Shown: positions 12,103 through 22,000 of the stretch, in pieces
Layout of the letters: each line of letters opens with the position of its first letter
Position numbering within the stretch: the stretch's first letter is position 1
Assembly (NCBI GenBank): GCA_964036665.1
Contig: OZ038529.1
Coordinates: 18,670,060 to 18,734,059, forward strand
DNA: 64,000 bases
Direction of reading: 5' to 3'
Source: Gordius sp. MW1
Lineage: Eukaryota; Nematomorpha; Gordioida; Gordea; Gordiidae
Made by a program: the position numbers and the translations under genes
The notes under the pieces: model-generated
The model's database searches: none
What the model saw: only the letters and a program-made list of their open reading frames with translations
Told to the model about the DNA's origin: nothing

Positions 12103-12579
12103 ATGAATAAACTTTTAAAATTTTCTATTATATCTCCTGTTGCATATTTGACATACAACGCAAGACCTTTTAAGGTTTTCCTTAAATTAAAATATCAAGA
12201 TCTTATATAGGTCATGGCTTCATGCATGGCAGAAAAAAGTGTAAAACTGGATGAAGCAAGTAGAACTTCAGAACTTGTACCTTTAATTAATAATCATAAA
12301 TGGAAGTTATGTTCTGATAAAGACGCTATTGTTAAGGAATTTCATTTTCATGATTTTAATCAAGTAAAATATAATTTTTATTGAAAAATTGTATAGGCTT
12401 TTGGATTTATGACACAAATTGCTATGATGTCAGAAAAAATGGATCATCATCCAAATTGGTCAAATGTTTACAACAAAGTTATAATAACTCTTAGCACTCA
12501 TGATGTTTCTGGACTTTCACAAAAAGACATTAAGTTATGTCGATTCATAGAAGATGTGGCTAAGCTATACAAAGCTTAG
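12103..12579 (+). CDS. PCBD2: Pterin-4a-carbinolamine dehydratase (DCoH), three exons
   Basis: Dehydrates 4a-hydroxytetrahydrobiopterin during cofactor recycling after aromatic amino-acid hydroxylation. Exons 12211-12363 and 12397-12579 are certain. They give [14 protein letters not shown], then [20 protein letters not shown] and [17 protein letters not shown], the family core with the catalytic histidines of the 'HHP' region. The intron is 33 bp. I add a first exon at 12103-12174, joined by a 36-bp GT-AG intron in phase. It encodes a basic, acid-free leader ([20 protein letters not shown]) like a mitochondrial presequence, giving 135 residues. The alternative start at 12214 would give a 110-residue cytosolic form. 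The symbol rests on the leader and NFNQ-like similarity; PCBD1 is possible. Confidence 0.93.
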
Positions 12580-13385
12580 TAGATTTACACACTTTCCTTA
12601 GTCTTTAAAGTATTTATATACACAGCTCATTTTTTTATTATATAATTTATATGAATCTTTATTAAATATTATAATAAACAATTTTTTTGCACAAATTTTA
12701 TAAATTCCTACTAAAGCATGCTAAATAACTCCAGATCAATTAGACATAATTTTTGTATTAAGATAAAGTATTTAAATTTTGCCTTATTTTTAAGCACATA
12801 TGAATTAAAATACACTTTGTTTTTTAATTGATGATTGATTGCACCCATTCATTTTACTGTATATTTTATAGACTAGCTTTGTAACATCAATTCATGTCAG
12901 TCATCAAATTGAATATAAATTGTCCATTTTATGGTTAATTTTTAACATTTATGTTCTCTTGGGGGAGACAGTAAAAGTGAGAATTATATAAGTTGCCCAA
13001 GAGTTTAAATAAGAAATAGATAATTCATTAGAAAAAAACAAGCTAGTAGAATTATGTTGAAATTCAAAAGCAACTTGTTCATGCTAAGTAAAAATTATCA
13101 AATCAATTGTTTATGAGGGGATATGGAAGAGCTAGAAATTTACTTAATCCACAGCAAAATGATGTTTTAATAATTTATTTAAATACAAATTATTCCCCTA
13201 TGATTAAAAGAAATCCCTTTTTGAAATTTTCATTGTGTAACTGCAAATTCATTCATATAATTTCATTTAAATTTAAAATAACTATAGAAAAGTAGGGGCT
13301 TTGCTTCTGGTGGGGGAGGAGGATTCGGACCTGAACTCGTTTTATATCCTTGCCACTAGTTCTGGGGTATTGTTCTTAAATTCAT
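12580..13385. other. Gene-free AT-rich stretch after PCBD
   Basis: 3' flank of the dehydratase gene. Only AT-rich sequence and a small uninformative open frame were seen. Confidence 0.5.
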
Positions 13386-13470
13386 CCATACTCCGTATAA
13401 ATATAGCACATTTGCTATGTTTATAGGCGAAAAAGGGGGGGGGGGTCGAGATGCCTATGAGCGGGGAGGA
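13386..13470. repeat. Short dispersed repeat, pair with 60245-60330
   Basis: Shares CTCCGTATA, then TAGCA...TGCTATG, a G-run and a GAGATGCC/GAGAATGCC block with 60245-60330. The word TGCTATGCAATTTATGGGC in the other copy is also the head of the SINE-like repeats at 60425 and 63715, so these may share an ancestor. Confidence 0.6.
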
Positions 13471-13570
13471 TGTGCATGGTCAAACAATAAACAGAGGTGA
13501 GAACAAATAAAATTTCCAAAGCGGGCATCAATCATTAATAGGCAACGGATGGCATATCTTTTTTTTGTAG

Positions 13571-13705
13571 AGAGGTAGTACAAAAACAAAGGAATCAGGC
13601 TCGGGCCGAGCTAAAGGCAATGAACAAAAATCTAGAGGGCTCAAATTTTGCGTTTAAACAGGCAATTATAAGGAAGCGCTTACATATGATTCTGGCACGC
13701 GTACG
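13571..13705 (+). CDS. Candidate orphan exon, unknown protein
   Basis: A pyrimidine-rich tract ending TTTTTTGTAG precedes an open stretch of higher GC. It reads EVVQKQRNQARAELKAMNKN and continues to about IIRKRLHMILARVR, followed by a weak GT donor. It looks like a basic amphipathic helix. I found no matching upstream or downstream exon and do not recognise the family. It could equally be a relic of a retroelement. Confidence 0.25.
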
Positions 13706-14627
13706 GTTTCCACTAGAATATTTCGTTTAAAGTGGCATGACGTGGTCGATTGCGAGTACGATTTAGGGCTCGCGGCATTCCTCCCAGCATATTTTCCACC
13801 ATACTAAATTTACCGCTTGCCGTCGTTTATCATTTAAATCAGTATTCTTCAATTATACAATGGAAATTTTAATTACAGGGCTACATTTGCCCCTTTTAGA
13901 CGAGCCCCATACCTTACCGCATTATATAAATCATAATTAACCATTTTTAGTTGCGAAACACACATTTGAGTTAATGAATTATTAATTTAGCTTAGTTAAG
14001 TATAATATTGAGGTTATTTAAAATTCTAGAACATGTATTCACTGGGTAGGTGCGTTATTTTCATTGATTTCAACTTCTATTTTATGGATTGGATTATTTA
14101 AAAGAATATTTATCTCAAAATACTACGCGCATTTCTTCGTTCTTATATTAATAATTTTAAAAGAGAGCATTTAAATGTACGACTTTCTTATGTAGGCCCA
14201 AGCCAGCCCTGCAGGATTTTAGCCCTAGTTTCGGCCCAGGCATGTCTTTCTTCGCTGCCTACTAATATATAAAGCGGTAATGACTAAAATGAAGATGAAA
14301 CGCCATAAATTATTTTATTACCTCACACATGGTATTTGGGATGGGACAGAACTTTATAAATGGCACTTTTAATGGAGAAGGCGAGGGGATAAGGGATTTA
14401 ATTATAAATAAATTTGCTATTAACCTCGGCATAGCGGTCCTCCATATAAATGTTTGTCCTGTAAATATGTTGCTAATATTAGGCTCACGATTTTTAAAAT
14501 TTTTATTACACTTAATGTTGTGATAATTTTTTATAAAAATTAAATGAGGGATGATCCTCAGAAAGTAAGATTAACGAAAATAAGTAGCAAAATGAAAAAT
14601 TGTCACTTTAAAATTAATAAAGAAAGG
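13706..14627. other. Unannotated stretch of mixed composition
   Basis: GC is higher up to about 13930 (for example CTCGCGGCATTCCTCCCAGC), then AT-rich. No conserved reading frame was recognised. 14329-14523 is open but carries no family signature. Confidence 0.4.
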
Positions 14628-14705
14628 CGATAGTCTCGAAAGCAAAATCTCGTCTCGTCTGGGTTTAGGAAAATCTCGGTCTCGTCTCGACGAAAATTCT
14701 CGACA
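14628..14705. repeat. TCTCG-rich cluster
   Basis: The pentamer TCTCG or its close variants recurs about eight times in 78 bp (AGTCTCG, ATCTCGTCTCGTC, TCGGTCTCGTCTCGACG). A similar mixed-strand cluster of GAGATC/TCTCG occurs at 35092-35190. The style matches the subterminal arrays of the hAT elements here, but no target duplication could be fixed. Confidence 0.55.
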
Positions 14706-15369
14706 TTAATATAAAAATTTTTTCCCTGACATTTTCTTAAATTATAATATATATAAAGAAAATTAAAATATTAAGATGGCTAACGAATTTTTATTTAAAA
14801 TCTTATGAACAGTTAATTTCGCTTGTGCTACTTTACTATATGTTATCCGTTTATATTTTAAGTATATTTTTATAATAACTTTAAATAAAATTCAATAATA
14901 TAAAAACATATTATTGTAGACTACGTTACCAAATTGTATAGAGTTAATTAACAATTATTACAAATAACACTTTCAGTATGGGCAGATTAAAAAAAATTAA
15001 ATTGGAAATCTATCCCTTCAATTAATAAAAGTGTTAAAATTTTAGACACATTAAATTTAGGGTTCATTTATATTTAACTTAATTGCTAATTATAACTGGC
15101 TGGGACCCTTATTAAGCAACGACAAAAATAAGTAGACCCTTTATATCTATGTTTAAAACATTTGACTCTCATCGATTTGTTTATAAATAATTTATTGCAT
15201 TCTTTATTATTATTATATTGTCATAAAAACCACAGAAGTGCGTATGGATTCTCGTCAGTATTTATAACATGAGTAATTAGTTGCACATATTACAAAGTTG
15301 TAATAAAATTAAAAAAGTAGCATTGTTACTAAATTAGTTATTCATTTATTATTTTTACACCAAAAATTT

Positions 15370-15545
15370 CATATTGTGTGAAGGTGAGATAATTAAATTA
15401 ACAAATTAAGAATCTTAAATATTGGGAAAACATTCCGCTATGGCTAATGAATTAAATTTACAGATAGTTATGTCGATTTCCTGTCGTATAAAAAACGATT
15501 CGCAATTATCATGGGATAGTAATGAGATAAAAAAGTTGTAAGGCT
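15370..15545 (+). pseudogene. Truncated copy of the 58664-58944 sequence
   Basis: From GTGAAGGTGAGATAA onwards it parallels 58664-58880. The frame reads MANELNLQIVMSISCRIKND and then SQLSWDS before diverging. About 30 bases present in the other copy are missing around 15525, and the frame closes early at a TAA/TAG. The shared upstream flank suggests duplication of a longer unit. Confidence 0.65.
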
Positions 15546-16290
15546 TGGGGGCCAAAGGTTGTGTGTTGTCGCAATGGGACAAAAAACTATTGTAGGAATT
15601 TAATTTCTGATCATTTTCAAATTTTCAGCGCCTCGACTGAAGACAAGGGATCTTTGTTGTGATTAGATGGGTAACATAAAAATTTGAGCAGATTGCACCT
15701 ATATAATATCATAACAAATACCTTTATATTCAAAAGTAAACCATCCATTATAGTGTAAAACTATATTATATTATGTCCCAAAATATAGTCCATTTTAAAT
15801 TAATTTGCCACATATATTTATTTACTAATAATGCCTAGGCATGTATAAGAATGCACCTGCTAACTCTACCATTATAATGTGAAAGGAAATTTAAATGGCG
15901 AAATATATGCATAACATGATTTTTAGCTTAATGAGGTGTGCCATGAAGTTCGATCATAAATCTTGGCAGACTCACGATTGAACTCGAAATCAAGGGTTTG
16001 GCTGGCACAGAAATCGCAGGAGGCTCAAAATTCTTTAGCCAAATATATACAAGTTTGTTTAATTAACAATTAAAAACAATCGCATAAAACAGAATGATGT
16101 AACAGTTGGGAAATATGTTTTAGTAATACTCCTACTTTATTAGAACTCATGTTTGCATATTTATCTTATATTAATGCTTAGGATATAAAGATGTTATAAA
16201 TATATAATAAATTATTAAAAAGCCCAAAAGGCCACAGCTAAAATTAAAATTTTACGCGGATATACATTTAATATTGATTAAACATTGGTG
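15546..16290. other. AT-rich stretch before the microsatellite
   Basis: No gene recognised. The block GTAAGGCTTGGGGGCCAAAGG at its start still belongs to the duplicated unit shared with 58.85 kb. Confidence 0.5.
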
Positions 16291-16292
16291 TG

Positions 16293-16296
<4 letters not shown>

Positions 16297-16324
<28 letters not shown>

Positions 16325-16650
16325 TGTATGTATGTATGTATGTATGTATGTATGTATGTATGTATGTATGTATGTATGTATGTATGTATGTATGTATGTA
16401 TGTATGTATGTATGTATGTATGTATGTATGTATGTATGTATGTATGTATGTATGTATGTATGTATGTATGTATGTATGTATGTATGTATGTATGTATGTA
16501 TGTATGTATGTATGTATGTATGTATGTATGTATGTATGTATGTATGTATGTATGTATGTATGTATGTATGTATGTATGTATGTATGTATGTATGTATGTA
16601 TGTATGTATGTATGTATGTATGTATGTATGTATGTATGTATGTATGTATG

Positions 16651-16681
<31 letters not shown>

Positions 16682-16759
16682 GTATGTATGTATGTATGTA
16701 TGTATGTATGTATGTATGTATGTATGTATGTATGTATGTATGTATGTATGTATGTATGT
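16297..16759. repeat. (GTAT)n microsatellite, ~460 bp
   Basis: About 115 near-perfect tandem copies of the tetranucleotide GTAT, broken once at 16681 (GTAAGTATG). All open frames across it are artefacts of the simple repeat. Array length in the assembly may be approximate. Confidence 0.99.
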
Positions 16760-16763
16760 GGAT

Positions 16764-17036
16764 AAGGGCTAAATTCTGAAACTACCGGCCCTTCGCGCGA
16801 AAATTTAGCCATAGATGCCCAGGGCGGCCAGGGGTAAAATAGCTTTTTCAGAATCCTAAAATTCCTTTTAGTTTTAAAAATATTAAACATTACGTTTTAA
16901 AAAAGGGCTAAACTCTGAAACTACCTGCCCGATTCGCGCGAAAATTTAGCCATAGATGCCCAGGGCGGCCAGAGGTAAAATAGTTTTTTCAGAGTCCTAA
17001 AATTCCTTTTAGTTTTAAAAATATCGGACATTTCCC
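16764..17036. repeat. Tandem duplication, unit ~139 bp, next to the microsatellite
   Basis: Unit 1 (16764-16902) and unit 2 (16903-~17036) share GGGCTAAA-TCTGAAACTACC, then CGCGCGAAAATTTAGCCATA, GATGCCCAGGGCGGCCAG and CCTAAAATTCCTTTTAG with few differences. The conserved GC-rich words suggest a functional block of a mobile element, duplicated once. Confidence 0.9.
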
Positions 17037-17162
17037 GGCCAGTTTCATTTATAGCATCATATACAATAATGACGCCATACATACAAGGCTGAATTTTTCT
17101 CAAATTTTATTATATTAAAGAAAATTGTATTTTTAGCAAAACAACGTTTGCCGGGTCAGCTA

Positions 17163-18395
17163 GTTTATAATATTAAAGGAATCCCCATTATATTAATTCA
17201 CGCTTAACATCCTAAATGTAAATCTTACAAAATAGAAATATAAAAATTTAGTGTATATGGTTATGATGGTCAATAAAGAAAATTTAAGGCCGAGATCATA
17301 AAATAATAATACAATACACCAATCAGATTATTTTTGCATTAAGATTTACGCGGTTATTTTGCATGTGAATTTGAGATAATTCTTGTGATTTCTTTCTCTA
17401 CATTTAAAATATTCTAGGAGAAATTTGATATCTTATAATATCCTTACATTTTAATAAAATATATGTTAAGCATTTCCCATTAACATCCCTAATCCAACAA
17501 TTCCTACTATTCATTAATCATTTTTTAATGTAAAATTTATTATCATTTCTCTTAAACATACCCAGATGCTTCGATTAAAACTCGAAAATTATTAAATAAT
17601 TTAAAAGCTTTCTTAATTTAAACCTTTAAATAAAAACTCAATTTAAAGTGAAGTGATTACAAAAAATAGTCGATTGAATCGTAACGAGTTAAACTCGTCA
17701 TTCTTTATTACTTATCAGGGTTTAAATGACAAAATTAATGGCAAAATAAAATCTTAATGTTTGCCAAAAAGTTATCGAGCAAGGCACGAAGGCTAAAATA
17801 AATATACATTTTGGGCTCGAGTCGGGACTCTACAAATTAAAAATATAGACATCGTGACAGACCGGGGCTTAAAAAAAGTCGCAAGGCTCTGAAAACTTAG
17901 GCATAGTTACTCTGTTCACCTTAGCATAGGTGAAATTTTTTTATTTATACTATGATACTACTAATAAAATGTCAACCAAAAACTCTAAATTATATAGTTA
18001 CTGTCTAATAAATATATCTATAGCTTGTCGCATATAAAATTATAATCAGCAGAGAGATATATATTTAAAACTTTTCCATCTTTCAAGTTTAAAAAGAAAA
18101 AAATTGCAAAAAATTTTTAAATAAATTGTTTCCAATTATTGGTTTAGAGATATTTTTGCCTTGTTAAAAATAATTAGTTTAGGACCTTTTACTTAGCCTC
18201 CTTCAAACTAGTCATGTAGAAAATAGAGAAAATAGCGTGCAGGAAGGAAAATTAATTAGCTACAAGTCTTAGAAAATGTGGAAAGATTGAAATTCATGTT
18301 AATTCACAATCTAAAAAAAGTACGAACTCATAAAACATATTGAAAATGTTTTAATATAAGAAAAATAGATGTTGAAAGGCCTACGATAAAATTAA
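17163..18395. other. Gene-free AT-rich stretch
   Basis: No coding region recognised. A GC-richer patch at 17760-17890 (TTTTGGGCTCGAGTCGGGAC) looks like decayed transposon end sequence but could not be assigned. Confidence 0.45.
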
Positions 18396-18397
18396 TG

Positions 18398-18553
18398 ATG
18401 TACCCACCCCTTTTAAACATGTTTTGAACGAATTGTATGTAGAAGATAATGTTCTTAAAAAGCATGAAAAATGGAGAGTGGTGGCCTATGCTTCAAGAGC
18501 GTTAAACGATAGCGAAAGCCGGTATTCGACGATCAAACGAGAGGTCCTTACAG
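18398..18553 (+). pseudogene. Ty3/gypsy-type RNase H fragment
   Basis: The plus frame reads LKKHEKWRVVAYASRALNDS and then ESRYSTIKREVLTVS. This is the conserved segment of LTR-retrotransposon RNase H ('V-A-Y-A-S-R-x-L ... E-x-x-Y-S-x-x-x-x-E-x-L'). Nothing of the neighbouring reverse transcriptase or integrase is present, so it is an isolated relic. It abuts a LINE-like 3' tail at 18554. Confidence 0.75.
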
Positions 18554-18630
18554 TTTCCATACACGGATCAATGCCATCCGTTTAGTTATAGCGCGTTTTT
18601 ATATTTTTTTTAGTCGTGTATTAATAGTAG
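18554..18630 (+). repeat. LINE-like 3' tail, pair with 63581-63649
   Basis: TTTCCATACACG, ATCAATGCCATCCGTTTAG and TTATAGCGCG followed by a T-rich run and AGTCGTGTA are shared almost base for base with 63581-63649. There the same block follows the end of a LINE reverse-transcriptase frame. Here it follows a gypsy fragment directly. Confidence 0.8.
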
Positions 18631-18639
18631 AGGTCATAC

Positions 18640-18950
18640 CATAGACTAAAAAAACCATAGACTGCCGAACAGCTGATAATTTTACAGCAAATATAGCAAA
18701 CCGACATATTGTGGGAAATTGTAACCAAACAATAGAATTCAGCAAAAAATTTTGTTCTAATCTACTAATTTTTTTTTAAATTTATGAATAAGCTATTAGT
18801 CTTATTTATTTTCTTCAATATTTTATCCTGGAGAGGTATAAATACACCTGTTATTGAGTTTTTCCTACAAAATGGCAGCTATTTTGGTGTCTGATTGATT
18901 TCAATAGTAAAAATCAGCTGTTCGGCAGTCTATGGTTTTATTAGTCTATG
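18640..18950. mobile_element. Long-TIR MITE with 8-bp TSD
   Basis: The ends CATAGACTAAAAAAACCATA and its complement at 18931-18950 continue as inverted copies for about 45 bp (GACTGCCGAACAGCTGAT in both). The flanks GGTCATAC (18632-18639) and GGTGATAC (18951-18958) match at 7 of 8 positions. The terminal 9 bp (CATAGACTA) recurs inside the TIR as CCATAGACT. No coding capacity. Confidence 0.88.
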
Positions 18951-19067
18951 GGTGATACTAAGTCGTAGCGTAGCTAAAGAAGTAACGAATTGACATTTTT
19001 GTATGTATCGAAGCTGAGCGCAATATTTAAATAAATAAAATGACAATATGTAAACTAACTTTGGGTT

Positions 19068-22000
19068 ATGGGTGGGCATAGTATAAAGGTTTGTGTTTAT
19101 TCTATAGTCATTCATTTTTATCAGGATTATGAAGTGTATAATATATTGGGGAAGGGCAGTTTTGCATCTGTATTTCGATCGTTAAATCGATTAACTAATC
19201 AAGAGGTTGCTATAAAGATGGTAATTTTCTTTAAAACTAAGTTATATTGTTTAGATTGATAAAAAGCTTATGAAATCTAAAGGAATGGTTTTAAGAGTTA
19301 AAAATGAAGTGGAAATTCATTCTCGCTTAAAACATCCATCGATAATTGAGGTTCAAATTATAAGTTTAATTTATTTATATAGAAAATAGCTATATGATTA
19401 TTTTGAGGATAAGCAGTATGTCTATTTAGTTTTGGAGTTATGCCATATGGGGGAGCTTGCTACTTATATAACTTACAATAGAATTAATAGCTTAGGGATT
19501 TCAGAGTTACAAGGTATATTTAATTCCAAATTAATAAAACCATCATATTTTGTTTTAATTATATTTGAATAATATATTCAATTAAACTTTTTTTTGTTAC
19601 ATATTAGCCAGTATATTTATGAGACAAATAGTAGATGGACTACTTTACCTTCACTCTAATCACATTATACATCGGGATTTAACTGTTTCTAACATATTGC
19701 TTGATAAGAATCAATGTGTGGTAACTAAACTTATATCTATGTCTGATTTTGTGATAGAAAATAGCTGATTTTGGGCTGGCAATACTTTTACAGAAACAAG
19801 ATGAAAAGCATTTTACTATGTGTGGCACACCTAATTTTATAGCACCGTAAATTATTAATATTTTAATTAAATATTTTAATGAGGAATATAATTAAGCATT
19901 TAAATATATCAAGCAATAAACCAATATCCATTTAAACTTTTAATTAGAAAGCAGTGGCGTAGCCAACTAAAGTTTATATTTTATAGTTGTGCAACGTAAC
20001 TGACCAAGTTAATTATTTATAATGACTTTATGTTTTATACCAGATTTTATAATTTTAATGTTGAAATAATAATGTTACAAAAAATTTTTGGAAATTCCCC
20101 CCCCCCCCCTGAGAGAGAAAATCCTGGCTACGCGCCTGTTAGAAAGATTCAACCATGTGATACTTTTTTATATATTAAATTTTATTAATTGACCACCATT
20201 TAAATTAAACTTGATTTAAAAAGTTATAAAAGCCCTGACATATATTAATCATGAACATATAATGGCAAAAATTTACCATGCAAAAATATTTTTACATACA
20301 TGCCCCTTTTCCATTAATACTTAAACACAAATTTTTGCATATTAAGTGACATAATTTTTGATGTTTTATCCAGCCTTGCCAATATTGCCCAACTTTGGGT
20401 TTAGGGTCATTTGTGCAGAGATCCATTATATTATTTAAATGTAAAATCATTTTTTCTTTCTCACATGCTACATGCTACATGATTGAATGTAAATTTGGTA
20501 ATGAAAATTTGATAGGTTGTTTAACATTAAATTTTTGAATTTAGATGCATGTATTGTTTATATTGATATTAACTTAATTAAATTTATATTAGTCCATTAA
20601 AAGTTCATATTTATGTAGTGAAACTGCAAGTAATGTACCCCATGGGATGGAAGCTGATCTATGGAGTTTGGGCTGCATTTTTTATACTATGTTATGTGGA
20701 AAACCACCATTTGATACCAAGAATGTGAAGTCTACATTAAATCGCGTTGTATCAGGACAATATGCCATCCCATCATGTTTATCATGGGAAGCATGTGACC
20801 TTGTTGATAAATTTTTAAGAAAAATACCTAAAGATCGTATAAATCTCCAAGGTATCATTCTAACTTAAATCTTCAAGGCAGAGCCTTTAAATTTTCTACT
20901 GTTTTTCATATTCTAAATTGAATCATTAAATTTCAAAAAATGTTCTTTTCTTTACTAACATATGTCTTTTTGTTTGACGTATATTAACTATGCTGTTTTG
21001 TGTTATATTAAATTACATTTACTTTAATATGCTGCAGCACTATATGACAAAAATTTTTATTATCACTATGTATAAATTTACTGTCTCTATCATGTAGCTG
21101 TTCTTGTACATCCATTTATGCTACGAAATCTAAAGGAATCTCCCTCAATTTTTGATGAAGGAACTATGATTTTCACAAAGGTAATTGAGCACCATAATAT
21201 TGAAAAGAAACTTAGCCTTTATACTGCAATTAAATCTTATTTATAGTTGTCAAAGTGTGGACCTTCAAAATTCAATAATCAATCTCATACTAACCTAAAA
21301 CTTAAGCCCTTAAAACGGTTGCCATTTAGTCCAAATCTGCCTGTATTAGAAGAAAGTGGGCGCTCAGATTTGCAAAATGAAGGAACTTTATCGTTTAAAA
21401 AAGATAGATGCAAAGAACTGAATTTTAATGTATATTCATATCATTTTTTATTCAATCTTTACTATATAATAAAATTATTATAAATATTTATCTTTATATA
21501 ATATTTTAGCAAGACTGTTATAATCTGCCTTTTACTTCTAGGATTTATCGCATCATGATTCTTGGGGTAGCCGCTCAACTCAACCCGCAAAAGAATGGGA
21601 TGGCAAAAACAAAATTAACAAATTTGCTAATAAATCCCAGCCCCACGGCTATCAGATCCCGAATTATAATGCTTCCACCACGTTATTGGTTAAAGATTTA
21701 AAAGAAAAATTTAATGGTTTGGACATACAGAGTAGCCGAGAGGCCTACCAAAATCATGTTGAAAACAAGGTCGGAAATGGATCAATCGTAAATGTTGACC
21801 AAATGTACATTTACAACAAACATTTGGACGACAAAGAGCCAGCACAGCCTGAAAGCCTATCTAGCTTCGCTTCACCAATCAAAACTACTAGGCTCAAACC
21901 CTTTAGACAACAAAACAAAAATATCATTGTAATGATGTTATAATCATGATCAATTTACATAAATAATTATGACCAATTTACATAAATATAAGATGTGGAT

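Larger units (their letters stand above)
16297..17162 (+). mobile_element. Possible Helitron-like non-autonomous element
   Basis: Microsatellite, then a duplicated GC-rich block, then a 3' end AACGTTTGCCGGGTCAGCTAG followed by T. A CTAG-T terminus preceded by a short GC-rich fold is the Helitron 3' signature (CTRR-T), and Helitron-like repeats often hold tetranucleotide arrays. The 5' TC end is hidden in the microsatellite, and the terminal hairpin is weak, so this remains a suggestion. Confidence 0.35.

Noticed and set aside
16252-16890. Long open frames of repeated Tyr-Val-Cys-Met or Thr-Tyr-Ile-His
   Set aside because: They are translations of the GTAT microsatellite in different frames and strands, not genes.
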